A stretch of 64,000 bases of DNA from Nemopilema nomurai (lineage: Eukaryota > Cnidaria > Scyphozoa > Rhizostomeae > Rhizostomatidae). Each line of letters begins with the position of its first letter. Positions within the stretch are counted from its first letter, which is position 1. The position numbers were made by a program, and so were the translations under genes. Below the pieces are notes generated by a model, which was not told the origin of the DNA, ran no database searches, and saw nothing but the letters and a program-made list of their open reading frames with translations. Location: positions 3,865,560 to 3,929,559 of the forward strand of contig ML133383.1 of assembly GCA_003864495.1 (NCBI GenBank). Reading direction: 5' to 3'. Positions 35,101 to 46,362 of this stretch are shown piece by piece.

Positions 35101-38100
35101 ATCATTGCCTTCCCTTCTGTGTCAATATTCAAATCCTTGAAAAGATACGATTCATATCAGTGGTTTCAATAACATTAAGAGTAAGTGGCTGATCATGACT
35201 ACTAGGCGAGCATGGAGGGCTGTCCAGGCAGAAGTCGACTGAATACCTCTACAGCTCCATCCTAAGAAAAAGGTCATGATGAGACGACCGAACTATGATC
35301 ACCAAGACTGCAAGAAATCTTCTACAAAGCCTAGATTAACATGAATGTACTGGTTTTACAAGCCAGATGTTAAAATAAAACAAGATGTAGAAGCGTTTCA
35401 GAAATGCGTTGACTAAAAGCTCGTTGAACTCGCTGTCATTTATCTAGAAAGGTCTTCGACACAACATCAGTGGAAGGCTCTTTAAGGAAACATTTCCTAT
35501 GACACTGCAGCAAGGGTTACCTTCAGCTTTGAGCTCTCGGCCGCAAGTGCTTGGGAATAGTCTTGTAAAAGTTGATCGAGATTCCCAGGTTCGGCCGCCT
35601 CGTTTCCAATATCAACCAGAAGAGGCTGGGCCTTGATGCTTAGTTTCTGGGATGACAGACAGAGAGACAAATCAAAACAAAGGTCAACACAATCAACTTC
35701 AGCAATTACAGTCTAGTGAGGTGACGCTGGATTTTATTGAAAGTCCATGACAAAGCTTTCCATCATTTATAAGTGCCAGCTCGTAATCTAAATAATCGCT
35801 TCAAAGCCTTTTCAAAGTTTGATCTTGCGCTGTCTACAAACGTTAAAGACCAAAACACAGACTATCAAAAATAGACATTAGTTGCCACGCAGATGGTAAC
35901 TCACCACAAACTGCGTTATTTATACATCTGACCTTACTGACAAACAGTGTAGGAGCTACGGAGCGAGGTCAATTCAAATTTGGTGATATCTGGAAAGCAA
36001 CAGTCCCTATCTACCTTGGCAAGTGATTTGCATAAATAGCTTAAGAGCTTTTCTCAATCTGCAGTTTACGGTGTTATTGACCTGTCTAAACTGATTAATG
36101 ACCTACGACGGTTCTTCGGGTAGGTAATTCTAGCACAGTAAAAAATATTGCTACTAAAAAGATAGATATAATTTGATGGATGCAGATACGTATCAGCCAC
36201 AGTGGCATTCAGTATGAACAAGGTTGTCGTCCTTGTGAGGTGTGCCTAGAAAGGAGTCCCTGGCAGATAAGGCAACCTTGTAGTACATACCATCTTCAGA
36301 ATCTCAAGGGTATTATCCAGTGCCAAACAGCAGAAGTTTGCATCTTGTTGTATCTCTCGAATATCGCCGATTTTGTTGGCCTTAAAGTCGAAAAAAGGAG
36401 TTATTAGAGAAGAACTGAAGCAAATATGACATAGAAAGTGAGAGACATCATTTGCTGAAAAAGATGGCATTCTCTGTCAATAAGATATAAAGACCATATA
36501 TATTTAAAGACCTGAAGAAGCGATGTAGAAGGTGTTTACTACACTCACACACATAAAGCATGCAAATGCGAAAAGCCCTTCGTTTATATGCCCTTTCGCT
36601 TTCCACTGCAAACTATTGGCAGAATTCGCAACGTTCAGCAAAAGGGGGCCAGCACAAAATAACACAGAACGGCAGGAAGTGCGATTGGGGCAGAACCGAA
36701 ACAAACTAACCTTCCAATCTTCATACGCTTGTAATGAATCCACCACTTTTTGGGCATCTCCTAAAACAAGGACGACTTCAAAATCATGTTTACTCCTAGG
36801 GGAATAGATGACGGTCATAAAAGATTAGTTGGGTGTGTCATTGAGATTGAAAAGAACAAAAGTGATTGCTTGACTGCAAAAATTGACAAACGCATTTGAA
36901 ATTTGAAATCAATGAGCAGTTGTCATGAAAAGATTTGAAGTTGCTGAAGAAGATGTTTTAATCTTTTCCAATAAATCGACGTCTTTTGAGCTTCATCTTG
37001 GACTTTTGTCATCCTTTTGTAATATCACGCCAATCTATGGCTTAAGTTGCTCGACTACGGAAATGTTTCTCTCTAACTTACTCGAAACAAGATTCTTAAA
37101 GGTATGAATAAATTAAAGGCGGGATAATTGACTCCAAAATGCCTTTGATTTTATACGCATCAATAAACATTTTAGAATTACAAAGCATTAATTCTTCATT
37201 TTACCTTTATCAGTTAACGATGATGTGAACTCTCTTTCTATGTCTTTCAAAATACACTTTGGGAGAAGATTATGAGAAATAAAAACTTCGCAGTTAAATT
37301 CATCAAAACCAAGACAGGTTTCTGAAATGTGTTGTAAAATGCTAAAATTGATTAGATAGATAACAGCGAGAAAATATTCTGTTGTGCATCCATAATTTGC
37401 TCAAGGACACAGAAGCAAACTATGCTTTTAAGTAATAACAAAAATCTCAATTTGATAAAGAATTTTCCCCAAATTTATGCAACCCCTAGCATATAAAGCA
37501 ATATCAATTTTTTCAAACTGATAGGAACCTCTAGATCGCTTCGCCTGTCGTCAAAATCCAAGCAGTCGGTTTCTGAGATAAACGCCTCGATTTCGTTTAA
37601 GTACCTCTTCCTCATCTCGTCTCTTTCTAGAACAAGCGTATCCAATTTGTCCTAACAAACAAACATTCTTATATGAGAATAGAAATACAGTTCACCTTAT
37701 ATTAAACTATCAACAAAGTTGAAGTACAGCTAGACCATAAATATATCTTCAGTTACTCTGAAATACCTTTTTCAATCTAAATTCACGCCAGAAATCACAT
37801 CGGCGTGATTTTTTATATAGAAGAGGCTAGGACTAAAAATTGGCACGAATACCAGGCGTGTGAACCTTGTAGTGCGAGAGACTAAAACCCCTATGAACAT
37901 TTATCCGGGCGGAAATGCTGGCCCAGTCGTTTGGTGCAATCAGCTTGCGTAACAGGGCTGAAATCCATCATAAAATCAGTCCCTAATGATTTAAACTTTT
38001 GTTCAAGGCATGGGGTAGGGCTCAAGGGGGACAGTGTTTTTTATGAAGTGTTTCGTGTATATATTACTAGTATCAGAATTGCTGCCTTAGCCATCCTGTT

Positions 38101-41100
38101 ATAAACAAGAACTCAAGACAGGTTTGGTGTCCTTACCGCATCAGTACAGCTTTTGAGACGCATCTGGGTTGACGACAACTCTCTCTCGGCATGGAGAAGC
38201 TAGAAGATGGACAGGATGCTGCTTGACATCAAATTAAATTACACTAAAACGAAACTCGTAGACACTGAAGAATAGCGCAAGAAAGCGAAGCAACAACGAA
38301 TCATACCTTTTCGTAAGAAGACAATTCATTCAACTTTATTGCTTTGGCTCCTTCTGTTACTAAGGCGACGGCCTTTTTTAGGGTTGTGTTCAAAGTATCG
38401 TCCATATATAAATCATTCCTGAGCGCTTTTAGATCTTCAACTTTCTGGATCATCTTCGAGAACTGTTCATTGATAAGCGAGTTCGAAAGCGACCTCAGCT
38501 TCGAGCTAGACAGCGCAACAGACTGCTCCAACTGACTGTTTTTATGCCTGAGTGTCCTGACGTCATCTTGCAGCTTCTCCTGGGCAGTATTGCTGGCATT
38601 GAGCTGCGCAGTTAAGTCCTGAATTCAAGGGGAAACAACTCCATTTTCAGATGCAAATTGAATGAATGTTTTCATCATATGAATTCTAAATTTAAAACCA
38701 GACCAAAATTGCAGCGGTGTGAAAGCAATAAATAAAGGCTGATTCAGACATCTGTGCATGAATTCTCATCAGAAAATTTCAGAGAGATTCCCACACGTGA
38801 ATATATCATCATGATCAGCGTAACGTACAGAAAGCAAATGGCTAGAGCGAATTTCTGCAAGTTTTAGAAACAATGATGATTCTATGAAAAAAGGATGAAA
38901 ATGGTCTTAAATAGAAAATCAAAGTATGTCAAGTACATGGTAAAACAAAAAACATACTGCGATTTGCTTCTGTAGGCCATCGTTTTGCTTGTTGTGGGTA
39001 CCATTGGGAAGAGAGTTTATGGTTCGTGGGGATCTGGGCACAAGGAGAGAAGTAATGCAGATAGCTTGAAAGTTGAAGCATTGATGATGAATGAGAAGTG
39101 ATGAATGAGAAGTGTGGGCAGATGATTCAGAAAGCAGTGCAAGGTTCTCATCAGAGCGAATTCAGAGAGATTCCCACAGCTAACACTTTCATCACTATCA
39201 TTTGCTTTCTATGTGTTGGAAACATTTTACAAAACCACGAAATCTTGGCTGGTTCTAAGCATTGTTTTCTTATTAAATGCAAAATTTACTTTTGTAGTCA
39301 AATCTCCCCTTACAGTTGATATAACCTTGCAGTCAAATCTTATAAAAAGCATTCAATCTGTCACTATATTAACGCATCTACGAATATTTTACTTTTTGAC
39401 AAATTGCTGCTGTTCAAAATAGCTATAATGGCAGTAATCAACAGAGGATCACTTGATATCTCTGCTTTCTTTGTTAATAAAATGCTACCTTCACTTGGAG
39501 ATTGGCAGTAGAATCTTACCTCAGAGGCCAGGGGGCAGCTTTATCTTTTTCAGGCATCTGCAGAAAATGGAGAATCAACAAACTTGAGAGAAAAGTCAAT
39601 AGATTTTAAAACACTAAAAGTGTTTATATGTAATCTGAGTGGCTCAGAAAAATGTTTTGCTATCAGCAGTATAAGCTCAGAGAGATTCCCATTGGTTGTC
39701 ATCACAGCCACTGGTTTGTAAACACTGTAAACATTAAACATCAAATGATATGATATTATATATATAATGTATAATACCATATTATATCATGTTATATTAT
39801 ATTCATGTATTTGATACCTTATCAGCAGGAGCTGCATGCCCAGACTTGATGAGGTTCTCAATGATGTCTTCTTTTGTGCCATCATCAACTGCTTTTGTGA
39901 CAACATTGGTTCCTACAGTCATGTGGAGATTCAGGCATCAAGTACATACAATCTGGGCTTCAAAAACATCCTCTTTATTGCTTCACAAAAACAGAGGACC
40001 CAAAATCATTACAGGTACGATACTACACAAAATTTCCATACACCTTCAAGCTTGGCTGTGTTAATATTTTAAAACTGCCCCTCATTTTCTGCCTCTTCCA
40101 AGACACTTTGTCTTGTCAGCAAACTTTGATAAACAACTGACACAACAGGAGATGGAAATGCTGCATAGAAACCCCAATGAGGGAAAAGTCATGAAAAAGA
40201 AAGTTTATCAGTGCATCATCTTCCAGGCCCCTTGCAACAAAATACAAGAAAGAAAAAACGTCTGAAATCTAAGTATGGCTAAAAATTTCTGTTTTGGCTT
40301 CATGTTAAAATGCATCTAATGTACAAAAAGTAATCAAATAAATAGCATGAGGGAAAGCAGGTTGCATCCCTACTTCCAAATAATCCAGTGCCATTACTAT
40401 TAACAATTCATGCACTACACATACCTGTCTCTATTACTAGCTTCACTATTTTATCAAAAAGCATTTCCTTCACATGCTCCAGGCCCTGCAGAAAATAAAA
40501 TGAACTTTAAACACTAGAAAGACTTCATTACATCAAAATTATTTTATAAAACATGTTGATTGATCAAGCTACAAATTTGAGCATCAGCCGTTCAAAGATT
40601 AACCAGAAATCTATAGCAAAATGGACTAACACTTTTGAATATGTCCGAATTTTTGTCCTCGTTCATTGATTTCACTCTCAACTTGTACTGCTCAGCACAT
40701 GGCGGCATGTGTTGAAGTGACGACGTCAGCTCCATTAAGCTTGTGTGTCTCACCACTTCACAGTTTCCATAGTCAATGTACTGGATTTTGACCTTGACAA
40801 AAAAACATGGCAGAAATATAAAATATTGTTACTTGTAAATTGATTCACAATGATCTGAATTTACCTTGATTGTTAAAATGGCCATCATCAGTTACTGTGT
40901 GGACATATCTACATTTTACAACATTTTTAGTAATAAAACAAAGTAATTATTGTTTAGTGTCTCAACAAAGTAACTAGAGCTTGGCTTTTAATGCATTCAA
41001 CCTCAAAAAGCAAACATGGCATTCAGAAAGTTATTTACTATGGGTGTCACACAATCTGAGTACTTCTCCTGAAAATCTCATTATTTTGATGTCATCACTG

Positions 41101-44100
41101 AAAAGTGTATATATATTGAATGCAGAATCTCCTTATCTACATTGGATTATAAGTTTTCCAGGTGAACTTGAACAATTTCAACACAGATAGCTTTGCATAA
41201 AACTTTGTCATTCTATAATTTGGTTTGATGCCCAATAGTAGAGACAATAACAAAAAATGAACATGTATGCAGCCTACTGGCAGAAACATGAAGATAGCTA
41301 CCTTGCTGTCAGGGAGTCTTTCACACACTTTGCATCTGTACCACTGGTTATCAGCTGAAAATTTGCAACCAAATACCTTTGCATTAAAGAAGAATAATAC
41401 TACATACTTCAATATCAAATACTTAAATATTTCAAATCACAAATAATATGTTAACTGAAAGCATCAGAAGCCAAAATACATCTTAGGTTTAAAATGTAAA
41501 GTAGGGGAATATAAGGAAGGTAGTAAAACACAAGAGAAGTCAGCAAAGACGGCACCTTATCATAAGGAGGTTCCCCAGTGATGCTTTGGGCCACATTGCA
41601 TTCCTTTCCAAGCTCAGCCGACAATCTGTTTATCCTTGCAGCATTTTCTTCAGAAACTGACTAGAAACAAAATATACAGTTTGAGGCAAATATGCCAAAA
41701 CAGGAATCTGTCTTAGGGCCATTCTAGGCAAAATTTATTTTCTTTTCTGGGGCTCAATTGATTGTTGCTTGAAAATAAAGTAGGTTACTTATCACATCTT
41801 AATTATTAATTGCTGTGTTTACAAAAAATAGCCTGTATTTTGCCTACATGCAGTCTCACACATGTATACATGGGAATAGATTCAACATAAACAAACTGTA
41901 AACACCCTGTACCATACTGAAAAATTTCAAATTCATACAGAAACAGCAGAACCACAACATTTGCACATTTTTAGTACTTTCTTATTCAACACTGCTAAGA
42001 GTATGGCAACAACAAAACTAAAAAGAGCAAAGTTTGCTTAATGGGAATTGAGTGTGAGTGGAAGGTGAGTATCTTCTCTGAGACACAACTCAGACAAAGT
42101 CAACTCATGTGCCTAGTTGTCATATATTACTAGGGTTGTAGGAAGGTTTTTTCCTTCTATGTGAATGCAGCTCTTATCTTGTGAAAAAACTAACTAGATG
42201 TAAACACTTTCACAGTAAGTGTCCTATTTCTCTATGTTCACCAGACTTGCTAGAGGTTTTTGTTCTAGGAAAACGTTGATCTAGAAAATCTCACCTGCAC
42301 CCAAATTTCAGAGTAATCATCTATGTGTACAACAGCCACTCTAACCTGCAAGAAGATTCAAATTGATGTCTACATGCTGTCAAAAAGACTGCAAACTACC
42401 AAACTGATGAATAACAATTCATGTATTCTTGGATTGGTTACTTGATAGATCTATAGAAAATGAACTAACAAAAAAAATTGAATGCTGCAAAACTAATTCT
42501 TTCTAATTTTGAATGCTTCCTGATTCTTCAATTCATTAATGTGCAACTTCACGAGGAAAAGCTGTCTACATCAGCAGTCTATAAACACAAATTCTTTCAC
42601 TTTCACTCATCACTTTCTTCTTTTTTCATGATTCACTCTCTGATATATCAAATGACTTAAAATTCTCTGTTATCATTTTTCATACACAGAGGCCAATCAT
42701 CCCAGCAGTGAATGTAGCAGTCTAGTCGATAGAATGCTTTTAATCATACAGAAGGCATGAGAAGTAATCTGTATACCATATAAGAAGTTTACCTCATCAA
42801 ACAGAGTAGGCTTTTTGAAGCCAGTGGGAAGAGCACTTGAGCTGACATGATTGCCTAAAAATAATATATATTGATCAACTGGTTAGAAAGGACAAAAATG
42901 CTTTGGCACTATTGGAATACTTGCTACTTGTTGGGGAGACAAGTCAGGGTAAGTCCAAAAGGTGTAGATGAGCCTATATACATTCCATTCTACAGCAGAC
43001 AGGCAAAGGAGGGAAGCTTTAAAATAAACAATGAAGATACAGCTGCTGAAGTTATTGTTCTAGCAGGCTTGATGGAAATGCATAATCACTCCTCATGCTA
43101 ATTGGTTCAGATAAACGCTTTTGTTCTAAATAATGAAGCTGTGATCTTGTCTTCTAAATAACTAGAGATTTCAATGTGATAAATGACAACCTGCCAGTTT
43201 CTGGCAACATGCTGTCATGGGAGCAAACTCACCCGAAGAAGCATCATTTTCCACCCATAGATCACTGTTCTGGGTGGACTCATGCACAAACCCAGCTCCT
43301 CCAAACCCCTTTACGCTAGCTACCTTCATTGGTGACCTCAACCCTCCAAATCCTCCAGTAGAGCCACTTTCAGAGCTACTAAAGGAAGATGGAGACCTGT
43401 CAGTACTAAGGGTATATGAAAATAACTCACCATGCAAAAACACTTTTTAGTGCTTCTAGTCTAATTTCAGAAAAGGTTTAGGTCTAAAGTCTTACTTTAG
43501 CCTGAATCAATAAATTAGTCAATAAATTAGTCTTTTTCAAAAGATTTATTTTTCCTTCGCTTTTTGATACATATACCAAATTTATGCCTTGCATAGTCCA
43601 TATTAATGGAACTCAAACATTTAATATAACAATTCACTGCATATCACTATGACTGACCTAGTTGACCCTTCTTTTCTCCGGTAATTAACCTAGAATGAAA
43701 AACTCACCAAATAAATAATGTTTCCTAATCCAAATGAGCAGGCAGTCATTAAATTTTTTGATGCCTTTAAAATTTATCTGATCTGTCAGTTGCTGTTTTA
43801 TTATTAGGTCAATTTATGTCATATCCTCGAAAGTAGCACTGGATTGGTCTCAAGCGTATGCTACCTTATTCAAAAGGAACAGTTAATCATTGACTATGTT
43901 ATACAAAGAATGACTGTCATGCAATTTTGAGTAGGTATAGTGACGCAAGTTGGGAGGACTGTCAAGATACAAGGCGACCTACATCAGGGTATGTTTTAAC
44001 CTGGGTGGCGATTTAATCAGTTGGAAGACAAAGAAGCCGTCTTCAGTCCCAAAGTCTTCAACAGAATCTGAAATTGTAGCACTGACTCCAGTCACACAAT

Positions 44101-45288
44101 TATGCAAATGGTTGTGAAATTTGTTATCTGATTTATGTTTTACACAAGAGGACGCTACTTTTATCTTTGAAGACAACCAAGGAGCAATACAGCTTGCAAA
44201 GAATGGAAAACATCATGAGTGTTTTAAACATATTGAGATACATAATTAGTTTTGCCTTGAGTATGTCATAGCAAGGGATGTTGACATTCAACATTACAGA
44301 GCATCAGATATGTTAGCAGACATATTTACAAAAGCTGTATGCTTTCCAACATTTAATCAAATGAATTTGAAGCTTAGACTTAGTGACATTTTGAGTTAGC
44401 CCATATTGCCAAAGGGTGGCTGTAGCCAGGAGATAAATCAAGGAGGGCAAATAGAGCAACAAAAACAAAACTCCAGAGCACAAAAAATGCCTCACCAAAA
44501 TTTTGCTATCACCAACTTGTTGATTGTTCATGTATCGTACAGCACAAAGTGCATCAGATTCTGTTTCAAATTTTATAAAGCTGGAAAAACAAAATGATAT
44601 TTAACAACTAAAAATCTGTAAGAGTTTCAACATAATTAAAGCAGGTTAGGTTATTCTGAAATTCATTGATAAATATTGTGTAAGGTCTTTCTGCCATCAT
44701 ACAATAACCTTCAATAAAGAGGTATATAAATATGAATTATGTATATATATATATATATAATTTTAAAACTGGCTTTTGGTAGAAAAATTTTCAAAACTTA
44801 TGTGTAAAATGTTGCATTTAAAGGTAAAGTATTATTGCAAGTATTTACTGCAAAGATACGTACGCATATTTTAGAGTATGCTCCCCTTTGCCTGGTTTCA
44901 AGTGCACACTCTTGACTGTACCAATGGGATCAAAAAGCTGTTTCAGCTTTGTCTAAAAACAGATCAACAAAAAAGTGAGTTGAAAATTCCCTTTAAAAAA
45001 CATAATTGACTTTAACACATTATCAAGCCCTAAATCAATCAAAATTAACAACTGTTCAACAAATTAGCAACGGCTTCACAAATGATCCATACTGTCTAAA
45101 AAACTGACATATATCTAAATTTGGCACAATGGAAGATTGGAGCATCATTGTCTCCCAGTGTTTGGTGGTGCTTCCCATGCAAAAAAGCCATCAAAGAATA
45201 CACCAAATAGAAAAACCTCATCAACGTCCGCAGGAATGCGCGCAACATAAACATCATGAGTGTGATCCGATCCAACTTTGTTGGCCAT
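29200..45288 (-). CDS. STK31: RRM-Tudor-coiled-coil-pseudokinase protein (STK31/TDRD8-like)
   Basis: Thirty-five phase-consistent exons, 3459 nt, 1152 aa: 45217-45288, 44864-44952, 44496-44580, 43658-43689, 43233-43378, 42793-42854, 42295-42345, 41556-41660, 41302-41376, 40631-40792, 40425-40485, 39818-39912, 39520-39557, 38958-39033, 38307-38618, 38137-38199, 37529-37651, 37205-37256, 36711-36760, 36291-36380, 35521-35646, 35035-35135, 34710-34743, 34179-34304, 33935-33964, 33661-33729, 33156-33236, 32349-32480, 31573-31686, 31343-31426, 31028-31183, 30522-30647, 30216-30284, 29682-29804, 29200-29448. RRM at 1-93 (RNP2 VYVARI, RNP1 KYAFIKFE); Gly/Ser linker; Tudor at about 205-290 (NQWYRCKV, IQYIDYGN); coiled coils; protein-kinase-like domain at about 800-1070 with the VIK lysine but HGS instead of HRD, so probably inactive. 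From the Tudor to the C-terminus it matches vertebrate STK31, a germline Tudor protein. As I recall that protein, the RRM is extra. Confidence 0.9.
29649..29686. repeat. Tandem duplication of a splice-donor region
   Basis: The stretch attaaggaacataccgggc at the donor of exon 29682-29804 is repeated 29 bp away inside the intron (ttaggaacataccgggc). This gives two GTATGT donors 29 nt apart. Confidence 0.75.
32510..33078. repeat. 27-bp minisatellite in an STK31-like intron
   Basis: About 21 head-to-tail copies of a 27-bp unit, built from cattgtcacagtcatggcac plus tgcaata. Three main variants occur: tcatggcac, tcatggaac and aatcatgacac. Because 27 is a multiple of three and the unit lacks stops in several frames, long frames of over 200 codons appear on both strands, but these are artefacts. 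The array starts about 30 nt from the acceptor of exon 32349-32480. Confidence 0.95.
34930..35020. repeat. Degenerate atgatt-rich simple repeat
   Basis: Recurrent tgcaatgat and cgatgattat units in an intron of the STK31-like gene. Confidence 0.5.
43800..44399 (+). mobile_element. Copia (Ty1-type) retrotransposon fossil, RNase H region
   Basis: The plus strand carries degraded pieces of a copia polyprotein C-terminus in order: SWEDCQDTRRPTSGYVL, ISWKTKKPSSVPKSSTESE, EDNQGAIQLAKNGKHHE and MLADIFTKA, ending at TAG 44397-44399. Frameshifts and stops interrupt it. It fills most of the intron between exons 43658-43689 and 44496-44580, antisense to that gene. No LTRs were seen. Confidence 0.75.
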
Positions 45289-45830
45289 TGCTAGAAACGA
45301 AAATTCAGACCAAATTCAGGCCATGTGGTGTTAGCGAAATGCATTTTCTGGTTTTTACAGATTTTTCCATTGAAAACAATTCATTTTACATAGATACTTT
45401 GATTTCCTGTGATTTCTTTTCAACTTTTTCTAAGTTGCGGGGTCCCATTTGGGTTACCAAATGCGCGTGGCCTGGGCCGCCCTCCCTCCGACCCCCCTAA
45501 AACCGCCACTGCACGTGGAGAACTTCAAATCACGAGTGGTGTAACTCATTTTATCATAAAAAACAGTCAAATTTCCCAACAGTTGATTTTTAGTATTTAT
45601 CAGTAACAGTGCTGCAATCTGCTTGCCAAACTAGTGAACATTTATCAGTGTTGTGAATGGTTGCATGCAATCCAATGTGGATGGCCTATTTTAAATTTAT
45701 TACATCCACGGCACGCCAATTCCTCGTACACACATTTCTTAACAGCACGACCTAGAATTCATGTTTAAATTCTACATAGCAACAAGTTTTTAAATTAAAT
45801 GCCTGCAAAGAAATTTATGTAAAGACATAC

Positions 45831-45960
45831 CTTTACTGCAAATGCATGGGTGCAGTCTTCACCATGAGGCCCGTTTGATTGAACCATGTGGGTGACACGC
45901 ATGCGTAACACAGCCTGGCCTTCAACACCTCGACCGAGATCCCCAATTTTCTGACCACAA
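45831..45960 (-). other. Possible 5' UTR exon of the STK31-like gene
   Basis: A good donor (GTATGT, minus strand) lies at 45825-45830, and the coding exon 45217-45288 has an AG acceptor just 2 nt before its ATG, so an upstream non-coding exon is expected. The upstream limit is not defined. If joined, ATGs in this exon (ACGCATGCG, CACATGGTT) would read into the main frame out of phase. Confidence 0.3.
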
Positions 45961-46362
45961 ACAATTGTGCTCCCGAAAAAAATCAGGTAAAAAACGAGAT
46001 TTGCCTCAAGCACACACAAATTCAGGGGGCGTCTGGTGGTGGCATTAGCGTTATTAGTCTAATAGTCAATTTTTGTCAGCAAAGGCAAATCCACTGGCAA
46101 TATTATTTTTTTAATGAAACTAGGACTGAAAAGCCTCCAGTGGAATCAGGTTATACTGTTTGATGTAATTTTTATCACATGCGGCCATGGCAAAATTAGT
46201 AGAAGCTGATAACTTCAAATTGAATACCTCCCTCCTGTGAGTATCGTGACAAAGAACTTTCCTCCCGCAGAGCGATGGGCTCCAGTGTTGTGCATGCGAA
46301 ACAACAACAACCACAACAAGCTTGCGCCTTCTTCTTCTAGGCCAAGCCAACGATCTGTTGCA
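45961..46362. promoter_or_regulatory. Shared head-to-head promoter region
   Basis: The STK31-like gene (minus) and GTPBP6 (plus) diverge from this interval, with start codons about 1.1 kb apart. A bidirectional promoter is likely by position. No TATA box or specific motif was identified. Confidence 0.4.
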
